From: Anaerolineales bacterium
GTDB taxonomy: Bacteria > Chloroflexota > Anaerolineae > Anaerolineales > Villigracilaceae
Direction: 5' to 3'
Assembly: GCA_015489255.1 (NCBI GenBank)
Contig: WGAD01000372.1
Location: 1-5,190, forward strand
Length of the DNA: 5,190 bases
Made by a program: the position numbers and the translations under genes. The number at the start of each line of letters is the position of its first letter. The first letter of the stretch is position 1. Under the pieces are notes generated by a model that saw nothing but the letters and a program-made list of their open reading frames with translations, searched no databases and was not told the DNA's origin. Shown here one piece after another: positions 1 to 5,190 of the stretch.

Positions 1-1
1 A

Positions 2-451
2 TCATACATCATTGTACGTCCAAAAACGGTTGACAAAGAAATTCCAGAACATCACAACGCCAATGGCTCCGGCCAGAGCCAGGTTGTGTGACCACCATGG
101 CCAATCCAGGCCGCGCAAGGGCAGGTGAGGCAGCGCCCAGAGAAAAAAGCGGCTGAAGAGGATGAAAATGGGCGTGCGGATGCTGACGCCGAGCAGGTTG
201 ACAATGAAGAACTGCCCGATCTGTTGCGAGACGGGTTTGGAGCGGGAATCGGAAAAGGTCCAGTAGCGGTGCCAGAGGAAATTGTTGGTGACGGCGGCGG
301 TAAAGGACAAGATGCTGGCGACAACGGCCTGCTGACCGAGGGCGAGGGTCAGCAAGTTGAAGACGGCGAAATCGACGCCGGCGCCGATGCTGCCGACGAT
401 AGCAAAGCGCACCATGCGGCGGCGTTCGATCGGGTTGGACAAGAAATTCAC
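2..451 (-). CDS. GtrA-family four-helix membrane protein
   Basis: A 149-residue integral membrane protein of the GtrA/DPMS family. Members act in the cytoplasmic membrane in cell-surface polysaccharide work and are thought to help move or present undecaprenyl-linked sugars. Four hydrophobic segments are visible at about 14-38, 42-60, 80-107 and 121-141. The family signature occurs twice: [10 protein letters not shown] (57-66) after helix 2 and [10 protein letters not shown] (137-146) in and after helix 4. Length is normal for the family and the stop codon lies at positions 2-4, so the gene is complete. The start is a GTG at 451-449 that overlaps the upstream stop in a GTGA, which indicates translational coupling. 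An ATG at 415-413 (Met13) is an alternative, but it has no purine-rich site in front. The coupled upstream SDR gene suggests this protein handles a sugar derived from the same pathway. The substrate cannot be read from sequence. Confidence 0.9.
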   Translation of the reverse strand: MNFLSNPIERRRMVRFAIVGSIGAGVDFAVFNLLTLALGQQAVVASILSFTAAVTNNFLWHRYWTFSDSRSKPVSQQIGQFFIVNLLGVSIRTPIFILFSRFFLWALPHLPLRGLDWPWWSHNLALAGAIGVVMFWNFFVNRFWTYNDV

Positions 452-1407
452 GATAACCCCAGCTGCTCCTTGAAATAAGGGATAGTTTGGCGGATGCCGC
501 TTTCCAGGTCGGTGGCGGGCTGCCAGCCGAGGAGATCGCGGGCGCGGGTGATATCGGGCTGGCGGCGTTGAGGATCGCGGGCGGAGCGCCCCTGCGGGAC
601 GAAGGCGATGCCCGCCCGATTGCCGACGATGCGGTTGATGGTTTCGGCAAATTCCAGGATGGTCATTTCGTGATCGTTGCCGATGTTCACCGGGTAGTGC
701 TCATCGGAATAGAAGAGCCGGACGATGCCCTCGATCAAGTCGTCCACGTAACAAAAACTGCGGGTTTGCTGCCCGTCGCCGTAAACTGTCAGCGGTTGGC
801 CGAGCAAGGCTTGTTTGAGAAAGTTGGGCAGGGCGCGGCCATCGTTGAGGTCCATGCGCGGGCCGTAAGTGTTGAAAATGCGGACGATGCGTGTATCTAC
901 TTTGTGGGTGCGGTGGTAGGCCATCGTCAGGGCCTCGGCAAAGCGTTTGGCCTCGTCGTATACGGCGCGCGGGCCGATGGGGTCGACGTTGCCTGGGTAA
1001 TCTTCCCGTTGCGGGTGCACCAATGGATCGCCGTAAATTTCGCTGGTGGAAGCCAGCAAGTAGCGGGCTTTGTGCGCCTTGGCAACGCCCAAGGTGTTGA
1101 GCGTGCCCAGCGCGCCGGCTTTCAGGGTTTGGATCGGCAGGTTGAAATATCCGTAGGGAGATTCCGGGTTGGGGCTGGCGGGTGAGGCAAAGTTGAGGAC
1201 GGCATCAACCTTGCCCGGGATGAAGATGTATGTGGAAATATCATGTCGGATAAAGTGAAACCGTTCGTGGCCGGCCAGGTGGGCCAGGTTTTCCGGTCGT
1301 CCGGTGATGAAGTTGTCCATGCCGATGACTTCGTGTCCATCGGCCAGCAGGCGGTCGCAAAGGTGCGAACCAAGGAAACCGGCTGCGCCGGTGATCAGGA
1401 TGCGCAT
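448..1407 (-). CDS. UDP-glucuronate decarboxylase-like NAD-dependent SDR epimerase/dehydratase
   Basis: A 319-residue extended short-chain dehydrogenase, probably a cytosolic UDP-glucuronic acid decarboxylase (UXS type, giving UDP-xylose) or a close relative. The Rossmann motif GAAGFLG is at 7-13 and an acidic residue (D31) follows strand 2, fitting NAD. The catalytic TSE triplet is at 121-123, and the YxxxK pair is Y150 and K154. Stretches typical of UXS are present: YGDPLVHPQ (125-133), NVDPIGPR (140-147), [10 protein letters not shown] (176-185), DGR (189-191) and [13 protein letters not shown] (206-218). Two departures are YDEAKR where UXS usually has YDEGKR, and a longer loop after ASPASP (73-78). 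I chose ATG 1407-1405 over an upstream in-frame start at 1446. It puts the nucleotide-binding strand at the N terminus, has a GGAGCT site 7 nt ahead, and avoids overlap with the previous gene. The stop overlaps the GtrA start. Membership of the family is firm, but exact product specificity is less certain. Confidence 0.88.
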   Translation of the reverse strand: MRILITGAAGFLGSHLCDRLLADGHEVIGMDNFITGRPENLAHLAGHERFHFIRHDISTYIFIPGKVDAVLNFASPASPNPESPYGYFNLPIQTLKAGALGTLNTLGVAKAHKARYLLASTSEIYGDPLVHPQREDYPGNVDPIGPRAVYDEAKRFAEALTMAYHRTHKVDTRIVRIFNTYGPRMDLNDGRALPNFLKQALLGQPLTVYGDGQQTRSFCYVDDLIEGIVRLFYSDEHYPVNIGNDHEMTILEFAETINRIVGNRAGIAFVPQGRSARDPQRRQPDITRARDLLGWQPATDLESGIRQTIPYFKEQLGLS

Positions 1408-1414
1408 AAGCGGG

Positions 1415-1420
1415 AGCTCC
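1415..1420 (-). promoter_or_regulatory. Shine-Dalgarno site GGAGCT for the SDR gene
   Basis: On the minus strand GGAGCT lies 7 nt before ATG 1407-1405. This site decides the start: the longer reading frame from 1446 would add 13 residues ahead of the nucleotide-binding fold and would overlap the upstream stop codon. Confidence 0.75.
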
Positions 1421-1436
1421 TTGAAGAAACGAAGAA

Positions 1437-3020
1437 TCAGCGCCAATCCAGGCGGGAGATCAGGCCGTCGCCGGTGATCTGGCGCGCCTGTCCGCTGGTG
1501 GTTTCAATTAGCCAGAGGTTGCCATTGTATAACACAGCCAGGTACCAGTTGCCATTGGCGTCGGGGCCTGGCGCCCAGGCCGGGCGTTGCGGCCTCAGCC
1601 CGGGCTGGTTGGCTGGGGGGAAGAGGACGCGCCGCTCCGAACCGTCCCGGTCCATAATCCACAACCGGTAACGGCTGGTTTCGCTTTGGGTGGGGAAAAT
1701 GGCTTGCAGGTAGGCCAGCTGGTAACGCCCTGCGCCCAGGTCGGGTGAAAGGGAGGGGTAGGCGAACATGCCGCTGTTTTCCACCAGTTTCATCCGCGTG
1801 CCGGTTGCCAGGAGCACGGCCTCCAGGTTGAAGTAGGGGGCTTCTTCTGGCGTGCTGAGGGCTTTGCTGACATCGTGCGTGACGAAGTAGAGCACGCGGC
1901 CATCGGGGCTAAAGGCTGCGGCGGGCACCCAGGCCCAGTCGCTGCGGGTTTGATAGGGCGGAATGGCAACCAGAGGACGCAACGTGCCGCGTTTGGGGTC
2001 CACCAGGCCGATTTCGTCCGGGCGCAGGTAGGCCAGCGTTCCATTTTCAGCCCAGAGGTAATCCGTTCCCCACCAGCCATAGACGCCCCCGCTGTTGGCT
2101 TCGAGGATTTGTTTAGGTGTGGTGGCCCAGCCGCTGCCAAAACTCACCTGCCACAAATCGTTGTTGGCCTGCCAGCCGGGGACGGTTCCGCGCGGTTCTA
2201 CGGTAGAAAAGACGATCGTCTGCTGGTCGCCCGGCCACCAGGCGGCAAAGTGAACGACGTTGTCGGCCTTGAGGTAGAAGGGGGTGGCGTCGGCTTCGGT
2301 GGTGCTGACTGCCCACAAGGTGTTGATGGCCTGGTCGGGCGGTTGGTCGCTCTTGCGGGAGAAGATCAGCCAGTTGCCATCGGGAGAAAGGAAGAAGATG
2401 CGTCCGTCCAGGTCGCCGCTGGCGACCAGTAGGCGGCGGTTGGCAGTGGAAGTTTCCATCAGCCAGGCGTTGCCGGCGGAGAGGTAAGCGATCTTGCCGG
2501 GGATGGCGACGGGCAAAAAGGTGCTTTGCACGCCCACCAGGAGAATTTCCGGCACTGGTTCTTTGAGCAGCACGCTTTTGACGATGGCGGGTTCGCCTTC
2601 TTCGATGCCGTTGCGGTAAACGTGGCGGTAGGTGTATTCGCGCTGGCCGTTTTCCCCGGCCTGCACGAGGCGCTGTTCACCCGCGGGCAGCGATTCGCTC
2701 TGGATGGTTTGGCGTTCAAAGGGGATGACGACGACCTCGGTTGAGAACGATTCGGTGATGCGAATGACCTCCACCGTGCTGCCTTCCGCCAGGACGGTGG
2801 GCAGATCGGGGGTGACTTGGTCGTCGTTATCGAGCAGGATGTTGGCTGCGGACAGCGCGTCGCGGACGCGGCTGCCGGCGGGCAGGATGACCGTTTGGGT
2901 GTGGCCGTCGGCCAGGATGGTGACGGAAATGTCCGTTTGTTGCGCCCGCGGCGCAACACATCCGGCGGTCAGGAGCCAGGCCAGGGTCAGCGTTAGCCAC
3001 AATTTCCACCGTGGGTTCAT
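1437..3020 (-). CDS. Lipoprotein with DUF348, G5 and TolB-like beta-propeller domains
   Basis: A 527-residue exported lipoprotein. A signal peptide (1-20) ends in LLTAGC, giving lipidated C21. Residues about 31-88 look like a DUF348 ubiquitin-like domain (DG at 38-39, [12 protein letters not shown] at 52-63, then DxxxP at 67-71). Residues about 89-164 look like a G5 domain (IPF 99-101, [15 protein letters not shown] 111-125, NG 137-138, ending VGV at 162-164). G5 domains are linked to cell-wall or glycan binding. From about 174 to the end there are repeated propeller motifs: [10 protein letters not shown] (211-220), WWPG (261-264), WAENG (323-327), FSPDG (370-374), LSPD (424-427), WAPG (482-485) and a closing LDW (524-526). 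This fits seven blades with velcro closure. No catalytic 3D or lytic domain is present, unlike YabE/Rpf proteins. The ATG at 3020 is preferred over an in-frame GTG at 3035 because it begins a clean signal peptide; GGTGG lies 11 nt ahead. The likely role is envelope binding or scaffolding, by inference. Confidence 0.82.
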   Translation of the reverse strand: MNPRWKLWLTLTLAWLLTAGCVAPRAQQTDISVTILADGHTQTVILPAGSRVRDALSAANILLDNDDQVTPDLPTVLAEGSTVEVIRITESFSTEVVVIPFERQTIQSESLPAGEQRLVQAGENGQREYTYRHVYRNGIEEGEPAIVKSVLLKEPVPEILLVGVQSTFLPVAIPGKIAYLSAGNAWLMETSTANRRLLVASGDLDGRIFFLSPDGNWLIFSRKSDQPPDQAINTLWAVSTTEADATPFYLKADNVVHFAAWWPGDQQTIVFSTVEPRGTVPGWQANNDLWQVSFGSGWATTPKQILEANSGGVYGWWGTDYLWAENGTLAYLRPDEIGLVDPKRGTLRPLVAIPPYQTRSDWAWVPAAAFSPDGRVLYFVTHDVSKALSTPEEAPYFNLEAVLLATGTRMKLVENSGMFAYPSLSPDLGAGRYQLAYLQAIFPTQSETSRYRLWIMDRDGSERRVLFPPANQPGLRPQRPAWAPGPDANGNWYLAVLYNGNLWLIETTSGQARQITGDGLISRLDWR

Positions 3021-3031
3021 GCTGGTATAAT
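3003..3031 (+). promoter_or_regulatory. Putative antisense promoter (TTTCCA-17-TATAAT, extended -10)
   Basis: The plus strand carries TTTCCA at 3003-3008 (four of six matches to TTGACA), a 17-nt spacer, and a perfect TATAAT at 3026-3031 preceded by TG at 3023-3024. This is a good match to a housekeeping sigma promoter. A start near 3038 would give RNA antisense to the whole small lipoprotein gene and lead towards scpB. The element lies across the 19-nt gap between the two lipoprotein genes and the start of the G5 gene. It is visible only as sequence, and transcription is an inference. Confidence 0.4.
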
Positions 3032-3039
3032 CCACCAGG

Positions 3040-3606
3040 TTACTTGATGCGACCGGTGAGCGTCATCACCCCGTCGCGGATGTCGATGCTCTCCAGCCGA
3101 AAGCCGGTTGCCACCGGTCCGAGCGAGCCGGTGTAGGCCTCGGTGATCATGGTGGTCAGCGCGGCGCGCAATCCGTCGGGCACGGGGAAGGGGCCGAAAT
3201 CTACGGAGACGATCTCCAGCACAGGTTTACCCTCCGGGCTGACGGTTGCGGTGACAATGATGCCGATGGTGGCTTCCAGGTTGCCGCTGCGCACCAGACC
3301 GTAGATTTGGATTTGTTGATCGCGCAGGTAGACTTGAGGCTCCTGGAAGATGGCTTCTGGATCGGCGGCCAGTTTTTGTGCCAGGTAGGAAGTTAGCTGC
3401 GTTTCGTTGATTTTCAAAGTCACCTGCCCGTCTACTGCCTCGAGGAGGGCCTGGGCGATCTCTTGCTGCAAGCTTTCTACGGCCTCGTTAGACACCGGAA
3501 TGCGCTCCGGCGGGAGTTCAGGGCCGCCTACGTTGATGGTACAGGCCAGGGTGGCCAGTATCAGCAAGAAGATGGCGGCCAGAAGGTGTCGGGTGTGGGT
3601 TGTCAT
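3040..3606 (-). CDS. Small lipoprotein of unknown function (lipid-binding-like fold suspected)
   Basis: A 188-residue exported protein that I do not recognise. A short N terminus with arginine and histidine leads into a hydrophobic stretch (8-21) ending in ATLAC, so C22 is the probable lipid-anchored cysteine. The -3 position is threonine, as in the neighbouring lipoprotein. A proline-rich linker (29-37) follows, then a helix at about 39-58, the segment VTLKINETQLTSYLAQKL (62-79), and alternating beta strands. The strands include QIQIYGLV (98-105), a long strand at 110-122, and LEIVSVDFGPFPVP (130-143). The C terminus is another helix plus two strands. The phrase pattern (helix, 'threshold' strand, repeated strands, FGPFPVP) loosely recalls YpmS/DUF2140 or LmeA-like lipid-binding proteins. 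That resemblance is weak. A GAAGAGG site lies 5 nt before the ATG, and the TAA stop is 19 nt from the next gene. It is first in the operon, so it probably works with the G5 lipoprotein at the cell surface. Confidence 0.78.
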   Translation of the reverse strand: MTTHTRHLLAAIFLLILATLACTINVGGPELPPERIPVSNEAVESLQQEIAQALLEAVDGQVTLKINETQLTSYLAQKLAADPEAIFQEPQVYLRDQQIQIYGLVRSGNLEATIGIIVTATVSPEGKPVLEIVSVDFGPFPVPDGLRAALTTMITEAYTGSLGPVATGFRLESIDIRDGVMTLTGRIK

Positions 3607-3611
3607 ATCGG

Positions 3612-3618
3612 CCTCTTC
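3612..3618 (-). promoter_or_regulatory. Shine-Dalgarno site GAAGAGG for the small lipoprotein
   Basis: GAAGAGG on the minus strand sits 5 nt before ATG 3606-3604 and confirms that start. It is the strongest ribosome binding site of the minus-strand operon along with the one ahead of the SDR gene. Confidence 0.7.
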
Positions 3619-3628
3619 TTTGGTCAGA

Positions 3629-3645
3629 GAGCGGCGGCGCCGCTC
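3629..3645 (-). promoter_or_regulatory. GC stem-loop in the leader of the envelope operon
   Basis: A 7-bp perfect stem (GAGCGGC paired with GCCGCTC) with a 3-nt loop lies between the predicted transcription start (about 3663) and the ribosome binding site at 3618-3612. It has no T tract on the minus strand, so it is not an intrinsic terminator. It could stabilise the leader or affect ribosome access, or it could be chance in GC-rich DNA. Confidence 0.35.
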
Positions 3646-3669
3646 GCGGATTTCTCGTTTCGGGAGTCA

Positions 3670-3678
3670 ATTATAGCA
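3670..3678 (-). promoter_or_regulatory. Extended -10 promoter element TGCTATAAT for the envelope operon
   Basis: Read on the minus strand, positions 3678-3670 spell TGCTATAAT, a perfect extended -10 hexamer with TGn. The best -35 candidate is TTCACG (3700-3695, four of six matches) at a long 19-nt spacing, which an extended -10 can tolerate. Predicted start is near 3663, giving a leader of about 57 nt before the small lipoprotein ATG. The element shares its first base with the A of the scpB ATG on the other strand. Confidence 0.55.
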
Positions 3679-4241
3679 TGGGCAAACAGGAGAACGTGAA
3701 AGGGCTGCCTCTGGAAGCGCGCATCGAAGGGTTGTTGTTCGTGGCCGTGGAGCCGGTCAACCCCAGTCAGCTGGCGGCGGCGTTGGGCGTGCCGCGGCGG
3801 GAGGTGGAAGCCGCTCTGGACAATCTGCGGCAGCAGTTGCAGACCCGCGGGATCCGCTTGCAGGAGCATCGCGGGCGCTGGCAGTTGACTTCAGCCCCGG
3901 AGCTGGCGGAATATGTGGAAACCCTGCTCGGCCTGGATGCGGGCGGGAGCCTGAGCCGCGCGGCGCTGGAGGCGCTGGCGATTATCGCTTATCGCCAACC
4001 GATCACCCGCCCGCGGGTGGATGCCATTCGCGGGGTAAACAGCGATGGCGTCATCAAGAGCTTGTTGCGCAAGGGGCTGCTGGAGGAGGTGGGCCGCGAA
4101 GACGGCCCGGGCCGGCCGATTCTTTATGGCACGACGCCGGCCTTTTTGCAATACTTTGGTCTCCATTCGCTGGACGAGTTGCCGCCCTTGAACCTGGAGG
4201 CAGAAGACGGGGAGCGGGATGTCTCCCTCTTGAAAGGATAG
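3678..4241 (+). CDS. scpB: Segregation and condensation protein B
   Basis: A 187-residue ScpB, the winged-helix dimer that binds ScpA and regulates the SMC condensin complex on the nucleoid during chromosome segregation. The N-terminal winged helix spans about 12-80, with EARIEGLLFVAVEPVN (13-28) matching the usual opening of the family. The second winged helix (about 91-162) holds the most diagnostic stretch: LSRAALEALAIIAYRQPITR (92-111), IRGVNSDGVIKSLLRKGLL (117-135) and GRPILYGTT (145-153), ending FGLHSLDELP (160-169). Length is normal. I prefer ATG 3678; the frame stays open upstream to 3600, but those 26 residues do not resemble ScpB. A GTG at 3696 (codon 7) with AGGAG just ahead is an alternative. 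The gene is 71 bp from the divergent lipoprotein start and is followed one base later by the pseudouridine synthase. scpA is not adjacent. Confidence 0.95.
   Translation: MGKQENVKGLPLEARIEGLLFVAVEPVNPSQLAAALGVPRREVEAALDNLRQQLQTRGIRLQEHRGRWQLTSAPELAEYVETLLGLDAGGSLSRAALEALAIIAYRQPITRPRVDAIRGVNSDGVIKSLLRKGLLEEVGREDGPGRPILYGTTPAFLQYFGLHSLDELPPLNLEAEDGERDVSLLKG
4233..4238 (+). promoter_or_regulatory. Shine-Dalgarno site AAAGGA inside the scpB 3' end
   Basis: AAAGGA lies within the last codons of scpB, 4 nt before ATG 4243. With only one base between the scpB stop and this ATG, the two genes are probably translationally coupled. Confidence 0.65.
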
Positions 4242-4242
4242 T

Positions 4243-4956
4243 ATGGAAGAGCGATTGCAGAAAATTTTGGCGCGTGCGGGCTATGGTTCGCGCCGCGCTT
4301 GCGAGACGATGATCCGCGAAGGCCGGGTGACGGTGAACGGCCGCCTGGCCGCGTTGGGCCAAAAGGCCGATCCAGCCCGCGATGAGATCCGCGTGGATGG
4401 GCGGCTGGTGCGCGGCGAAGAGAAGAAGGTGTACATTGCCTTGTACAAGCCGCGCAACGTCATTTCCAGCACGGTGGGGCAAGACCGCCGCCGAACCGTG
4501 CGCGATTTAGTGCCCGTGCCGGGGCGGTTGTATCCGGTAGGACGCCTGGACGCCGATAGCGAAGGGCTGATTCTGATGACCAACGACGGCGACCTGGCGA
4601 ACCGCCTGACGCATCCACGTTACCAGCATGAGAAGGAATATCGGGTGCTGGTGGCACGCCGCCCGGATTCCCGGCAGATCTATGCCTGGGAGCATGGCGT
4701 GGTGCTGGAGGATGGATATCGCACCAGGCCGGCTCGCGTGCGGGTGGAAACTGTGCGCGGCGGTCAGGCCTGGCTGCGGGTGACCCTGAAGGAGGGGCGC
4801 AAGCGTCAGATCCGCGAGATGGGGCGGCTGACTGGCCTGCCCGTGCTGCGGCTGGTTCGGGTGCGGATGGGGCCGGTGCGGTTGGGCGACCTGAAGCCCG
4901 GGGAGTGGCGTCACCTGACGAGCGGCGAATTGCGCGAATTGGGCGTCCGCGGTTAA
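4243..4956 (+). CDS. rluB: RsuA/RluB-family rRNA pseudouridine synthase
   Basis: A 237-residue cytosolic enzyme that converts a uridine of ribosomal RNA to pseudouridine during ribosome assembly. The N-terminal S4 RNA-binding domain spans about 3-50 (LQKILARAGYGSRRACE 5-21, GRVTVNG 27-33). The synthase domain has KPRNVISS (69-76) and the catalytic motif GRLDADSEGLILMTNDG (100-116), where D103 is the nucleophilic aspartate. Motif III is present as EGRKRQIREM (184-193), followed by LVRVRMGPVRLGDLKPGEWR (204-223). Length fits RsuA or short RluB proteins without the basic tail of E. coli RluB. The symbol rests on the usual scpB-rluB neighbourhood; a 16S-specific RsuA role cannot be excluded from sequence. 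It is co-transcribed with scpB, and its stop lies 8 nt from the stop of a convergent gene. Confidence 0.93.
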   Translation: MEERLQKILARAGYGSRRACETMIREGRVTVNGRLAALGQKADPARDEIRVDGRLVRGEEKKVYIALYKPRNVISSTVGQDRRRTVRDLVPVPGRLYPVGRLDADSEGLILMTNDGDLANRLTHPRYQHEKEYRVLVARRPDSRQIYAWEHGVVLEDGYRTRPARVRVETVRGGQAWLRVTLKEGRKRQIREMGRLTGLPVLRLVRVRMGPVRLGDLKPGEWRHLTSGELRELGVRG

Positions 4957-4957
4957 A

Positions 4958-4977
4958 GGGGGCTTTAGCCCAGCCCC
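4958..4977 (-). terminator. Weak hairpin between convergent genes
   Basis: The 8-nt gap between convergent stops and the end of the minus-strand gene hold GGGGCT and AGCCCC arms (4959-4964 and 4972-4977) with a 7-nt loop. On the minus strand the stem is followed by CTTTAA, a poor T tract; on the plus strand there is none. It may be a weak terminator for the minus-strand gene, with the stop codon inside the loop. Confidence 0.2.
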
Positions 4978-5189
4978 AGCCGCCGACGGAAGAGATAGAT
5001 CAGCCCGGCGGCGACTGCCCAGACGGCGTAACTGGTGAGCAGCATTGGCAGCAGGCGAAAACCGGCGCGGGCTGTGAGCCACAAAGCGAGGGCAAAGGCC
5101 AGCGTGGCCGCCAGGCTGAGCAACAGGCTCAAGGCAAATTGCGATACGGCCTCCGCTTGCCCCTGGTGGGCGGAATATACGATCCACAT
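4965..5189 (-). CDS. Small two-helix membrane protein, possibly 5'-truncated by the window
   Basis: At least 74 residues, not assigned to a family. Two hydrophobic segments are visible at about 19-40 (ALSLLLSLAATLAFALALWL) and 47-67 (LLPMLLTSYAVWAVAAGLIY). A short polar N-terminal part precedes them, and a basic end (RRR at 68-70) probably faces the cytoplasm. The short loop between the helices (TARAGFR) suggests a hairpin. The first in-window ATG is at 5189-5187, but only one base lies beyond it, so neither an upstream continuation nor a ribosome binding site can be checked. The TAA stop is at 4967-4965, convergent with the pseudouridine synthase. Hydrophobicity favours this frame over a longer overlapping frame on the same strand. 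Confidence 0.6.
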   Translation of the reverse strand: MWIVYSAHQGQAEAVSQFALSLLLSLAATLAFALALWLTARAGFRLLPMLLTSYAVWAVAAGLIYLFRRRLGLG

Positions 5190-5190
5190 G

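Noticed and set aside
30..35. Perfect TTGACA on the plus strand (also one near 199-204)
   Set aside because: Neither has a -10 element at a workable distance; both are explained by codons of the GtrA gene read from the other strand.
9..650. 213-codon minus-strand frame overlapping the GtrA and SDR genes
   Set aside because: It is out of frame with two family-supported genes and its translation is arginine-, proline- and serine-rich noise.
487..1185. Long open frame on the plus strand opposite the SDR gene (232 codons)
   Set aside because: It is antisense to a well-supported UXS-like gene, has no recognisable domain, and its composition is what GC-rich codon use creates on the opposite strand.
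1528..1533. TATAAC resembling a -10 box on the plus strand
   Set aside because: No acceptable -35 at 16-18 nt and no gene downstream in that direction; it is inside the G5-propeller coding sequence.
1566..1607. Small hairpin GCCTGG/CCAGGC (1566-1580) and a 12-bp palindrome CAGCCCGGGCTG (1596-1607)
   Set aside because: Both lie inside the propeller coding sequence, encode proline-rich loop residues, and have no T tract. They are expected by chance in GC-rich DNA.
1875..2432. 185-codon plus-strand frame opposite the propeller domain
   Set aside because: The minus strand carries the repeated SPDG propeller motifs here; the plus-strand translation shows no domain and no ribosome binding site that stands out.
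3600..3677. Upstream extension of the scpB frame by 26 codons
   Set aside because: The extra residues do not resemble the ScpB N terminus, the region holds the leader and promoter of the divergent operon, and the family opening matches a start at 3678 or 3696.
4507..5187. 226-codon minus-strand frame across the pseudouridine synthase and the right-edge gene
   Set aside because: It is antisense to a clear catalytic enzyme and overlaps the hydrophobic two-helix frame. Its translation is low-complexity, rich in proline, histidine and alanine.

Overview
The window is a compact, GC-rich bacterial chromosome segment with two divergent transcription units and almost no non-coding space. The closest impression is a Chloroflexota (Anaerolineae-like) genome. 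The grounds are GC-rich codon use, lipoproteins with threonine-containing lipoboxes, a G5/beta-propeller lipoprotein, and an scpB-pseudouridine synthase pair. This is an inference from gene style; no marker gene in the window settles the phylum. Nothing suggests a mobile element, CRISPR array, tRNA or rRNA.

Left unit, minus strand, read from about 3660 down to 2. Four genes lie in a tight row: a small lipoprotein of unknown function (3606-3040), a large lipoprotein with DUF348, G5 and a probable seven-bladed propeller (3020-1437), a UDP-glucuronate decarboxylase-like sugar-nucleotide SDR (1407-448), and a GtrA-family membrane protein (451-2). Gaps are 19 nt, 29 nt and a 4-nt GTGA overlap, so they look like one operon. 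A consensus extended -10 element (TGCTATAAT) at 3678-3670 probably drives it. The theme is the cell envelope: two exported lipid-anchored proteins, an enzyme making a nucleotide sugar, and a membrane protein of a family that handles lipid-linked sugars.

Right unit, plus strand, 3678-4956. scpB, a subunit of the SMC condensin complex, is followed one base later by an RsuA/RluB-type rRNA pseudouridine synthase. This pairing is common in bacteria and is housekeeping. scpA is not next to scpB here.

Right edge, minus strand, 5189-4965. A small two-helix membrane protein, possibly cut by the window edge, converges on the pseudouridine synthase with 8 nt between the stop codons.

No wholly new system is evident. 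The points most worth a second look are the DUF348-G5-propeller architecture, its uncharacterised lipoprotein partner, a promoter-like sequence (TTTCCA, 17 nt, TATAAT with an upstream TG) pointing antisense through that partner towards scpB, and the overlap of the envelope-operon promoter with the scpB start.
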